A DNA stretch of 10,524 nucleotides from CAYTSW01 sp964440605 (GCA_964440605.1 CAYTSW010000097.1:1-10524), one strand, 5' to 3'. Positions 1-8,900 are shown, counted from the stretch's first letter. Notes: generated from the sequence alone by a model not told the origin. Program-made: numbers and translations.

Positions 1-254
1 CCCAACAAAACAAGACCCCCGCGGTCGTGCCGCTTCAGACGAGGGTTCGGCCGGCGTCGGTTCAAATCGTCTCTGAATCATCCATCGATGGAGATCCCAT
101 CGAACAGGTAGGCTCCGAAGCCGGGCGAACAAACCCCGCCCTTCGATCGTTGGTACCCCCTGTGGGAAGCCGCCGTAATGAGTGTTTCACAGGTTGCCAC
201 CGCCCCACACCCATGGGTCCGCAAGGCCGGTTTTTTCGCCTCCGAGCCCGCCAC

Positions 255-259
255 AGGAG
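255..259 (+). promoter_or_regulatory. Ribosome binding site deciding the HtrA start
   Basis: AGGAG lies 4 nt before the ATG at 264. It favours this start over in-frame codons further upstream. The spacing is a little short. Confidence 0.5.
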
Positions 260-263
260 CGTT

Positions 264-1415
<1,152 letters not shown>

Positions 1416-1529
1416 TCGCCGGCGTGGAGCGGATCACGCACCCGTCGGGCATAACCCCAACGCCCGCTCCAACCCCGCCCGCCGCCACATGTGAATCGCT
1501 ACAGTGGGCGATCCCTCGCGCCGATCAAC

Positions 1530-1545
1530 CGCGGCGCGCGCCGCG
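1530..1545. repeat. Perfect 16-nt GC palindrome upstream of the amidotransferase
   Basis: CGCGGCGCGCGCCGCG is fully self-complementary and lies 29 nt before the amidotransferase start. It could be an operator or a hairpin in the leader. In such GC-rich DNA it may also be chance. Confidence 0.3.
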
Positions 1546-1574
1546 ATGGGCGGCCGCACGGGGCAGGTACCCGC

Positions 1575-2348
1575 ATGACCGACTCCGGCCTCTCCAATCA
1601 CGACCTCTCGAAGCTCCGCCTGCTGCTCATTCAGGTGCGCGAGTCTCCGGACGTCGCGCGGCACGAGCGCGCGTCGCTCATGGATATCACCGGCCTGCGC
1701 GACAGCCAGATCGACGCCATCAATGTCGTCGAGAACCCTGAGATCGACTGGAAGCGCATCGATCGCGTCCACGCCGTTGTCATCGGCGGCGCAGGCGTCC
1801 ACTCCGCCACCGCCGACGCCCCCTTCACGCCCGTTCTTGCCGACGCCGTCAAGAAGATGGTCGACACCGACGTGCCGCTCTTCGGGTCCTGCTACGGCCA
1901 CCAGTTCATGGCCCGCTTCCTCGGTGGAGAGGTCGTCACCGACCGGTCGCGCTCCGAAGTCGGCACGATCGACGTGACGCTGACGCCCCACGGCGCCGCC
2001 GACCGCCTGTTCGGCCACTGCCCGGAACGTTTCCCCGTCCTCATGGGCCACAACGACCGCGTCACCACGCTTCCCCCCGGCGCTACCGAGCTCGCCTCCA
2101 GCGCCGTCTGCGACAACCAGGCCTTCCGCCTCGACGGCTTCCCCGTCTGGGGCACGCAGTTCCACTCCGAACTCTCGCCGGATCGGCTGGTCGAACGCCT
2201 CACGATGTACGCCAAGGTCTACGCGCCCGACGAAGAAGAGTTTGCCCGGATCAAGCGCGCCCTTCGGCCCACACCCGAAGCCGAGCAGCTCCTGCACCGC
2301 TTTCTGGCGATGGCCATGGAGCACGACCGATCCATCTCCCCGAAGTGA
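1575..2348 (+). CDS. Class I glutamine amidotransferase (GATase1, GMP-synthase glutaminase-like)
   Basis: A 257-aa stand-alone glutamine amidotransferase or gamma-glutamyl hydrolase of the C26/GATase1 fold. The nucleophile elbow GSCYGHQF places the catalytic Cys at 106. The partner dyad is His197 and Glu199 in GTQFHSEL. The segment GHNDRV (158-163) before the HxE motif is also typical of COG0518-type proteins related to the GMP synthase glutaminase. No synthetase domain is fused and none is adjacent, so the acceptor is unknown. I chose the ATG at 1575, which has an AGG 7 nt upstream and is followed at once by the beta strand LRLLLIQV. A GTG at 1491 would add 28 low-complexity residues. The next gene, 98 nt downstream on the same strand, is a GCS2-type ligase. 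This pairing suggests gamma-glutamyl bond chemistry, for example hydrolysis of a gamma-glutamyl product as PuuD does. That role is inference; the family is clear. Confidence 0.92.
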   Translation: MTDSGLSNHDLSKLRLLLIQVRESPDVARHERASLMDITGLRDSQIDAINVVENPEIDWKRIDRVHAVVIGGAGVHSATADAPFTPVLADAVKKMVDTDVPLFGSCYGHQFMARFLGGEVVTDRSRSEVGTIDVTLTPHGAADRLFGHCPERFPVLMGHNDRVTTLPPGATELASSAVCDNQAFRLDGFPVWGTQFHSELSPDRLVERLTMYAKVYAPDEEEFARIKRALRPTPEAEQLLHRFLAMAMEHDRSISPK

Positions 2349-2360
2349 GCACCGGCTCAC
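2345..2360 (+). other. Small hairpin overlapping the amidotransferase stop codon
   Basis: GTGAGC and GCTCAC form a perfect 6-bp stem around the loop ACCG, and the stop TGA lies inside the 5' arm. No T-run follows directly. It might modulate read-through between the amidotransferase and ligase genes, or be chance. Confidence 0.25.
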
Positions 2361-2446
2361 GACCCGCGCAAGCGGTTTTCTCTTGCTTCCTCACCGCCAC
2401 GCCTGTACACCACGGGTAGAAGGCCAGCACGAGCGAGCGACCACAC

Positions 2447-4366
2447 ATGGGGCAGGCGAACGTCAACGCCAACACGAACATCACGCCGGAAACCCGGCGT
2501 GCCTTCATGCGCGCGCTGCTCCGCGACATCGAAGCCCTCGAGGTCATGATCGAGCGCGGGATGATCGAGTCCGGCATCAACCGCATCGGCGCCGAGCAGG
2601 AAATGGTCATCATCGACCGCGGCGGCTGCCCCTTCCCCATCGCTCAGGACATCATCGACGAACTCGCCGACCCCCACGTCACCAACGAGCTCGGCAAGTT
2701 CAACCTCGAGTTCAACCTCGACCCGCTCACCTTCGGAGGCGACTGCCTCGGCAAACTCGAGGACCAGATCAACGCCCTGCTCGCCAAGGTCCGCGCCGCC
2801 GCCTATCAGCACGACGCACGCGTCGTCCTCGCCGGCATCCTCCCCGCCCTCGAAAAGTCCGACCTTGGCCTCGATAACCTGACCGACAAGCCCCGCTACC
2901 ACGCGCTCAACGAGGCCCTCACCCGCATGCGTGGCGGGCCCACCACGCTGCACATCGAGGGCATCGACGAGCTCGCCGTCACCCACCAGTCCGTCATGCT
3001 CGAGGCCTGCAACACCAGCTTTCAGGTCCACTTCCAGGTCGCGCCCGAGCAGTTCGCCCGGCTGTACAACTTCGCCCAGGCCATCGCCGGGCCGACGCTC
3101 GCCGTCGCCGTCAACTCCCCGATGCTCTTCGGCCGCCGACTCTGGCACGAAACGCGCATCGCCCTCTTCCAACAGTCCGTCGACACACGCAACGTCAACG
3201 AGTCGCTCCGCCAGTTCCAGCCCCGCGTCGCCTTCGGCACGCATTGGATCCGGGACTCCGTCCTCGAGATCTACCGCGAAGACGTCGCGCGCTTCAAACC
3301 GCTCTTCCCCGAAGCCTTTGCCTCCGACGCGATCGAGGTCGTCGAGCGAGGCGACATCCCCAGGCTCCCCGCCCTCTGCCTCCACAACGGCACCGTCTAC
3401 CGCTGGAACCGCGCCTGCTACGGTGTGGGCAACGGCAAGCCGCACCTGCGCATCGAAAACCGCGTCCTCCCCTCGGGCCCGACCCCCGCCGACCAAGTCG
3501 CCAACGCCGCCTTCTGGTTCGGGCTCCTCCACGGCCTCAACAACGAGTACGACGACGTCCGCGAGCTGATGTCTTTCGAAGACGCGCTCGACTCGTTCAC
3601 CTCCGCCGCCCGCAACGGCATCGACGCCCAGATCGCCTGGTTCAACGGCCAGCGGATGCCCGCCCGCGAGCTCGTCGCCCTCAAGCTCATCCCCCTCGCC
3701 GAACGCGGGCTCCGCTCCGCGGGCGTCGACGAGCCAAACATCACACGCTATCTCGACATCATCGAACGCCGCGCCGCCACGGGGCAGACCGGCGCGTCCT
3801 GGACCCTCCGCTCCTTCGCCACCATGGCCGACACCGGCTCCCGCGGCGAGCGCCTCTGCCGACTCACCTGTGCCATCGCCGACCGTCAGATGCTCGGCGT
3901 CCCGGTGCACGAGTGGTCGCCGGTCAGCGAGACCGAGTTCGCCCGCGACAAGCGCCACATCCGGACCGTCGGCCAGTACATGACCACCGACCTCTTCACC
4001 GTCAACGAGACGGACGTGGTCGACCTCGTCACCAACCTCATGCACTGGAAGCACGTCCGCCATGTCCCCGTCGAGGACGACGAGCACCGCCTCGTCGGGC
4101 TCGTCTCCGCGCGCGGATTGCTCCGCCACTTCGGGCGCGTGCGCGAGGGCGACCATCCGCGCTCCGTCCCCGTCTCCGAGGTCATGGAGAGCGAGCCCAT
4201 CACCGTCTCACCCAACGCCTCCACCCTCGACGCCGTCCGGCTCATGCGCCAGCACAAGATCAGTTGCCTGCTCGTCGTCGAAGAAGAGAAGCTGGTGGGC
4301 ATCGTGACCGAGTACGACCTCATGCTCATCGCGACGCCCCTCCTCGAACGCTTCCTCAGCGACTGA
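2447..4366 (+). CDS. GCS2-family carboxylate-amine ligase (glutamate-cysteine ligase-like) fused to a CBS pair
   Basis: A 639-aa cytoplasmic enzyme of two parts. Residues about 46-400 match the GCS2 (YbdK/glutamate-cysteine ligase type 2) family, ATP-dependent enzymes that join the gamma-carboxyl of glutamate to an amine. Visible blocks are RIGAEQEMVIID (46-57, acidic substrate/metal motif), NELGKFNLEFN (80-90), CNTSFQVHFQV (188-198), NSPMLFGRRLWHETR (223-237) and KPHLRIENRVLPSGPTP (331-347). Residues about 508-562 and 576-632 are two CBS motifs (VGQYMTTDLFTV and VSEVMESEPITV as first strands), which usually bind adenine nucleotides and regulate the attached enzyme. A helical linker joins the parts. 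YbdK-like proteins are about 370-400 aa, so the CBS pair accounts for most of the extra length. The ATG at 2447 has only a weak purine-rich stretch upstream (GAGCGAG). The true amine substrate cannot be read from the sequence; cysteine is only one option. It follows the amidotransferase gene by 98 nt. Confidence 0.9.
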   Translation: MGQANVNANTNITPETRRAFMRALLRDIEALEVMIERGMIESGINRIGAEQEMVIIDRGGCPFPIAQDIIDELADPHVTNELGKFNLEFNLDPLTFGGDCLGKLEDQINALLAKVRAAAYQHDARVVLAGILPALEKSDLGLDNLTDKPRYHALNEALTRMRGGPTTLHIEGIDELAVTHQSVMLEACNTSFQVHFQVAPEQFARLYNFAQAIAGPTLAVAVNSPMLFGRRLWHETRIALFQQSVDTRNVNESLRQFQPRVAFGTHWIRDSVLEIYREDVARFKPLFPEAFASDAIEVVERGDIPRLPALCLHNGTVYRWNRACYGVGNGKPHLRIENRVLPSGPTPADQVANAAFWFGLLHGLNNEYDDVRELMSFEDALDSFTSAARNGIDAQIAWFNGQRMPARELVALKLIPLAERGLRSAGVDEPNITRYLDIIERRAATGQTGASWTLRSFATMADTGSRGERLCRLTCAIADRQMLGVPVHEWSPVSETEFARDKRHIRTVGQYMTTDLFTVNETDVVDLVTNLMHWKHVRHVPVEDDEHRLVGLVSARGLLRHFGRVREGDHPRSVPVSEVMESEPITVSPNASTLDAVRLMRQHKISCLLVVEEEKLVGIVTEYDLMLIATPLLERFLSD

Positions 4367-4401
4367 CCGCCGCAGCGTGCACGTCGAACGGGTGAACGCC
4401 A

Positions 4402-4425
4402 ACGGATCAACAAGCGTCGATCCGT
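4402..4425 (+). other. Hairpin downstream of the ligase-CBS gene
   Basis: ACGGATC (4402-4408) and GATCCGT (4419-4425) form a perfect 7-bp stem with a 10-nt loop, 36 nt after the ligase stop codon. No T-tract follows on the + strand, so it may be a 3'-end stabilising hairpin rather than a true intrinsic terminator. Confidence 0.35.
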
Positions 4426-4430
4426 CATCG

Positions 4431-4474
4431 CCAAAAGGAAACAACCCCAGACTCGCATTGCTGCAAGTCCGGGG
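4431..4474 (-). terminator. Long hairpin with T-rich tail on the minus strand
   Basis: Arms CCCC/GGGG, GACT/AGTC and GCA/TGC stack with two single mismatches around the loop TTGC (4445-4474). Read on the minus strand, the hairpin is followed by TTGTTTCCTTTTGG. This could stop antisense transcription into the ligase gene, or end an unrecognised minus-strand RNA starting in the gap. It lies about 285 nt beyond the lipoprotein stop, so it would be a second, backup terminator. Confidence 0.4.
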
Positions 4475-4689
4475 CGTTGAGTAAGAGGGAAGCCGAGGAG
4501 ATACGCGAATCCGACGATCCGGTTCGCGGGAGACGACGCGCAACAGCGAATTTCGCCCGGACGACCAGGTCCGGTGGTACAGACTCCGCTATTCGCATTC
4601 GGAAGAAGATCCGCGACTCGAGCCACTAGAAGGCAGGCATAGAGCGTGGGTCGTTCCTCCTCTCCGCCCTCATTCTACGCACGATTTGC

Positions 4690-4715
4690 AAAAAGCGAAG
4701 CGCCGAGGCGCGTTC
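4690..4715 (-). terminator. Intrinsic terminator of the valS-lipoprotein operon
   Basis: On the minus strand GAAC-GCGC and GCGC-TTC pair around the loop CTCG (4697-4715, one bulged base), followed by CGCTTTTTGC with five T in a row (4690-4694). It begins 43 nt after the lipoprotein stop codon, where the end of the operon transcript is expected. Confidence 0.6.
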
Positions 4716-4758
4716 TTTCGAGTCGAATGCCCGCTCGAAGCCCAGCGTCCGCACGCGG

Positions 4759-5940
4759 TTACATCGGGCTCCGACCCGCCGCGATCGCTTCTCGGGCTCC
4801 CACGCGGGCCAGACGCGCCACGAACGCCCGATACTCCGACTCCAGCGCCTTCAGATCGCCGAAGTACACCCGGGCCGCCGCCCCGCCGCGTCGTGACGCC
4901 ATCGCCTCGGCCGCCGCCTGCTTGCCGAGCGACTGCGACAGGCGCTCTCGGAGAGCGCCCGATGCCGCATCGGTGACCAAGGCGCCAAAGGCGCCTCGCC
5001 GCGTCCCGCCCTCGCCTTCCATCAGGAAGTGTACCAGCGCCCACACCTGCGCGTAGTACGTCAGCGAGCGGTTTTGCACCTGCGTGAAGAAGTCCTGCGG
5101 CCGCGCGTCGAACAGCTCCTCCAGACCGATCAGCTCGTCGGCGACCACCGCGCGACGCAACGCGTCGAACCGCTCGATGTTCGCCCACGGGAGGAACTCA
5201 GGCCGGCCCTGACGCCACCTGTGCCCCTCCATGTACGTCGCCAGCCCCTCCTCCAGCCACACCGGCAGCGGCTCGCGGAACGTCCGCTGCGTGTACTGGT
5301 GCCAGCCCTCGTGCGCCGCGATGCTCAGCGTGTCGAAGGGGCCGATATCAAAGTACACCCCGAACCCGCGCGACGCGTACCCGCCCCGTTGGATCTGCTC
5401 GACCGTTTCCGCCTCCGCGCCCATGAGCTGACGCGTCAGCGTTTGCCATTGGGGTCGCGTATCCATCAGGTACGTGTCGAGCTTCTGCGGCGGCGCGGGC
5501 AGAGGTGTCACCGCGCTGCGGTAGTGCGCCATCGCCCGCTCGAGGAAATCCGGCATCCGGTTGCGCAGCACCGGGTCCGACTCCGTCGTGAAGAGCCGGT
5601 AATGCACCGTGCGGATCACCTTGCCCTCGCGGCCCGCGAACGGCCAGTCCTCTTCCGACAGCACCGTTGGCGTAATGGCCGCCCCGCCCGATCCGCTCGT
5701 CCCGCCGGAGTCCGTCGAACGCACCCGGTCGCCGTCCAACACCTCCTGCGCCTGCGCGCTGCGCTCCACTACCGCGCCCCGTTGCGCACACCCCGCCGAC
5801 CACACCAGCGCCGCGGCCCCCATCGCGAGCACGCCCGCGAACGTGCCCCAGGAGAGCGGCGTGGGCTCCCGAAAAGAATCGCGCGAGGGTCGGGCGGAAA
5901 CAGGGGGGTCTTCGGGCGTGATGGGGGGTGGGGGGGTCAT
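4759..5940 (-). CDS. Putative HEXXH lipoprotein (DUF1570-like, gluzincin metallopeptidase fold)
   Basis: A 393-aa exported protein. Residues about 31-50 are hydrophobic and end in WSAGC, a lipobox-like site with candidate lipidated Cys51 (the -3 residue is Ser, not the usual Leu). A long polar N-region (1-30) precedes it. Residues 52-92 are a Gly/Ser/Thr-rich linker. The catalytic motif is HEGWH (210-214: His210, Glu211, His214), followed by WLEEGLATYMEG (228-239), where Glu231 is the likely third zinc ligand, as in peptidase MA-like families such as DUF1570. The C-terminal half is helical. Zinc peptidase activity is inferred; no substrate is evident. The ATG at 5938-5940 overlaps the valS stop as ATGA, and AAGGA within the last valS codons can serve as its ribosome site, which points to translational coupling. 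Odd feature: three runs of 6-7 C occur within the first 40 nt of the gene and encode prolines, so slippage could shift the frame. Confidence 0.82.
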   Translation of the reverse strand: MTPPPPITPEDPPVSARPSRDSFREPTPLSWGTFAGVLAMGAAALVWSAGCAQRGAVVERSAQAQEVLDGDRVRSTDSGGTSGSGGAAITPTVLSEEDWPFAGREGKVIRTVHYRLFTTESDPVLRNRMPDFLERAMAHYRSAVTPLPAPPQKLDTYLMDTRPQWQTLTRQLMGAEAETVEQIQRGGYASRGFGVYFDIGPFDTLSIAAHEGWHQYTQRTFREPLPVWLEEGLATYMEGHRWRQGRPEFLPWANIERFDALRRAVVADELIGLEELFDARPQDFFTQVQNRSLTYYAQVWALVHFLMEGEGGTRRGAFGALVTDAASGALRERLSQSLGKQAAAEAMASRRGGAAARVYFGDLKALESEYRAFVARLARVGAREAIAAGRSPM

Positions 5941-8900
5941 GGGAGGTCCTTGAGGCGGGCTTGGGTCTCGGCGAGTTCGGCTTCTTTGCTCGTCAGTTGG
6001 CCCCGCGTTTCTTCGACGAGCTTCGCCGGCGCCTTCTGCACGTATCCGGGATTATCCAGACGTTTGCGCAAGTTGGTCACGTCCTTCTCCAGCTTGGCGG
6101 CCCGCTCCTCGAGCTGGGCCCGCAGCGCCGCCGGGTCCACCCCTTCGGACAATCCCGTCAGCCGCACCGTCCGTCCCTCGATCCCCACCTCCACCGCGGT
6201 CTCGCCCGCCGGCGCCTCATCCGTCGTCACCGCCCCCAGCCCCGCCAGGTGCTCGACGACGCCTCCCGCCCGCTCGATAAGCGATGCCGTCTCCCCGTCC
6301 ACGTGCGCCGTCGGACGCACCTTCGTCGGCGTCTGCTGCGCGGCCCGCGTCTGCCGCACCGCTTCCACCACCCGCTGTGCCTCAGCGAACGCACGCTCCG
6401 CGTCCTCGCTCGCCAGCGCACCATCCGGCTCGGGCCACGCCGTCACGCACAACTGATCCGCCCACGACAGATCCAGCCCTTCCACCAGCGCCGGCCGCGG
6501 CAAGCCGCGCAAGTGCTCGTGCAGCACCTCCGTGACGTACGGCATGATCGGGTGCAGCACGCGAAGAATCACATCGATCGAAGCGTGCAGCACCGCCCGC
6601 TGCGACGCCGACGTCTTGACGGTCGGCTTGATCGCCTCCAGGTACCAGTCGCAGAAGTCGCGCCACAACAGGTCGTACACCAGCTCGGCGTACCGATTGA
6701 ACTGGTACGACGACAGCGCCTCATCGATGCGCGCCACCGCGCTCCTCAACCGCGAGACCATCCACCGATCAACGAGCGCCAGCTCGCCAAGCGTCACCGC
6801 TTCGCTGTTCTGCTCGCCGGCTTCTTCGAGGCTGAGCATCGCGAAGCGCACCGCGTTCCACAGCTTCGTGCAGAAGTTGCGCCCGATGTCGAACCGGCTC
6901 GACGTGTTCCGCGCCAGCGGCATCTCCTCGGTCGCCTTCGCCTGGCCCGACGCCACGCCGTACGCCGTCACCATCTTCTTGTTCGGGTCACTCGGGCACG
7001 CCTGTACCGGCGCCGCGACGACGTGCCCCGCTGGCGTCGTCACCGTCTTGGGCTCGAACACCTCGCCCGTGTGCGGGCACACCGTGTCCACCGGCATGCG
7101 CACGTCCTGCGTCGATGTCGCGATCTGGCACAGCACCAGCCGCAACGCGTCGGCCCCGTGCGAGTGCACGATGTCCAGCGGGTCGACGCCGTTGCCCAGC
7201 GACTTGCTCATCCGCTGCCCGTGCCCGTCCTGCACGATCGGATTGATGTACACATCGCGGTACGGCACCCGTCCATCTGCGGTGAAGTGCCGGTTGAACA
7301 TCACCATCCGGCTCACCCACAGCGTGATGATGTCGCGCCCCGTGCAGAGCACGCTCGTCGGGTTAAACGCGTCGAAGAGCCCGGCCGTGTTGGTGAACCC
7401 GTGCTGGAGCAGCAGCGCCGGGATGTCTACCAGCCCGAACTTCGTCGCCTCCATCGGCGCCGTCGCCTTCACGCCCACCGCGCACACGAGGTCCTCTGCC
7501 TCCGAAATGTCATCCGGCTTCGTCAGCGGCTGCGCCGCGGCGCCGTCCCGCAGCAGCTCCGCCTCCGAGAACAACTGGTACGCCAGCGGCCGCCCACCCT
7601 GCGCCGTCTGCGCATGATCCCGCAGGTGCAACAACTGATCGATCAACTCCCCCGACTGCTCCCCTTCGGTCCCGATGAACTCCTTGAATGTCCCCACGCG
7701 CTTCACCCAGACGTCCCCGATCGCGTCAGCTTCCTCAGGATCGATCTGCCGAGCCGACACCGGCGGCAGATCAGTCTCCGGCCACCCCATTGTCGACAGC
7801 GGCCAGAGCGCCGACGAGAACCAGGTGTCGAGCACGTCGGGGTCTTGAGCGAAGCCCCGGCTTTCGATCGCCTCGCACACGTCCGCATCGTCCGGGTCGC
7901 GCAAGCAGACCACCGCGCTGGCTTCGTCGAGCCGCGCGTCGTCCGGCCCTGTTGCCCCCTCCGTGCCCGCAATCTCGTAGACGAGCCGCCCTTCCTGCTG
8001 CCAACCTTCCAAGGACGAGCGGAACTGGTCGAAGTCATCGACATTCACCGCCTGCATCGGGGCGACCCACACCGGAATCCGATGCCCCCACCACAACTGT
8101 CGGCTGATGCACCAGTCCCGCAGCCCGTCGTGCCAGCTCTCGTACGTTTTGGCGTACCGCTCCGGCGTGAAGGAGAGGGCGTGGTCGCTGTTCGAAGTCT
8201 TCTCTCCTTCTCTGTTTTTCCTGCCTTTGATGGAACGGGCTTCCAGCCCGTCTTCGCGCCCGATGAACGGATACTCCCCGACGTGCTCACTGATCCCGGC
8301 CTTCACCGGGTTCAGCAGCATGTAGTTCCATTTCTCGCGGAATTCCTGCTCGTGCCGCACGATCTGATCGAAGTACTCGTCTTGCCAGAGTGAGCCGCTG
8401 CGTTCGCGTGAACGATTGATGGCGTTGGCGGTGAAGCTCTTGATGCTGTGCATCAGCTCGTTTAGCGGCCACCAGCCATCCTTTCGCTTCTTCGGGGTGA
8501 TCAGTAGGTGCACGTGGTCCGGCATCACCACCGCGAGGTGTGTTCGGCAACGCTCGGGATCGAAGTGGAAACAAGCGTCGAGCACCAACTGCCGCTCGTC
8601 CTCCGTCAGTTCCCCTTCGCGCACCCGGAGCGTCACGAAGTACGTGCTGCCACCCGTTTGCCAGTGCGGGAGATGACGCTTGTGGATCGTCAGGCGCTCG
8701 GGAACGTCGGGCGTCGAGACGGGCTGGAAGCCCGTCCCACCAGAGGCAGCAGAGCTCGTGCCACCGAGAGACTCCTCCGTCCGTTGCCCCAAGGCAAGCG
8801 CCCGCTGCGCCTCGCCCACCAGCCGATCGTCGCTCACCTTGCAGTACCACTGATCGCTCAGATAAGGCTCCACCGGCACGTGGCTCCGGTAGCTGTGACC

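Larger units (their letters stand above)
4367..4758. other. Convergent intergenic region with several hairpins and no recognised gene
   Basis: This 392-nt gap separates two converging genes. It holds at least five inverted repeats: 4402-4425, 4445-4474, 4504-4528, 4557-4574 and 4697-4715. Two of them have T-rich tails on the minus strand and are listed as terminators. I see no protein with credible codon use, no tRNA and no known RNA family. The middle (about 4475-4640) is more purine-rich and AT-richer than its neighbours and could be a small structured RNA, but this is unproven. Confidence 0.5.
8231..8739 (-). mobile_element. REP-RAYT element (Y1/HUH transposase with inverted REPs) inserted in valS
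   Basis: Within valS, residues about 467-625 form a complete REP-associated tyrosine transposase (TnpA-REP, Y1/IS200-like). It has an N-terminal block RHLPHWQTGGSTYFVTLRV (478-496), the HUH motif in MPDHVHLLI (His532, His534), then LMHSIKSFTANAINR (552-566), SGSLWQDEYFD (571-581) and YMLLNPVKAGI (596-606), where Tyr596 is the likely catalytic tyrosine. The module is bounded by two REPs in opposite orientation; 33-nt ends at 8231-8263 and 8707-8739 match at 29 positions as inverted repeats. Flanking sequence to about 8205 and 8765 also looks unlike ValRS, and codons AGG, AAA, AGA and GGA around 8195-8226 differ from the host gene. The RAYT shows no ATG, GTG or TTG of its own between the REP and its first beta strand. 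Exact ends are uncertain, and no target duplication was identified. Confidence 0.9.

Noticed and set aside
55..80. GGTTCAAATC resembles a tRNA T-arm
   Set aside because: The flanking bases do not pair into a T-stem, and no acceptor or anticodon arm fits around it.
27..263. N-terminal extension of the HtrA frame
   Set aside because: These 79 codons lie before the membrane segment, have no family likeness, and a ribosome site supports the ATG at 264.
2357..4156. Open frame of 599 codons on the - strand opposite the ligase-CBS gene
   Set aside because: It is Gly/Val/Asp/Glu-rich, has no motifs and mirrors the codon bias of the real + strand gene.
4557..4580. CCAGGTCCGG recalls the conserved core of SRP RNA
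   Set aside because: The GGAAGGAAGCAG loop that defines the SRP Alu-less core is missing; the site is explained by a simple 6-bp hairpin.
5928..8393. Long open frame of 821 codons on the + strand opposite valS
   Set aside because: It is Arg/His-rich shadow coding caused by the GC-rich third positions of valS and has no recognisable domains.
8287..8850. Open frame of 187 codons on the - strand in another frame across the RAYT
   Set aside because: The RAYT motifs are in the valS frame; this frame gives low-complexity Arg/Ala/Gly sequence.
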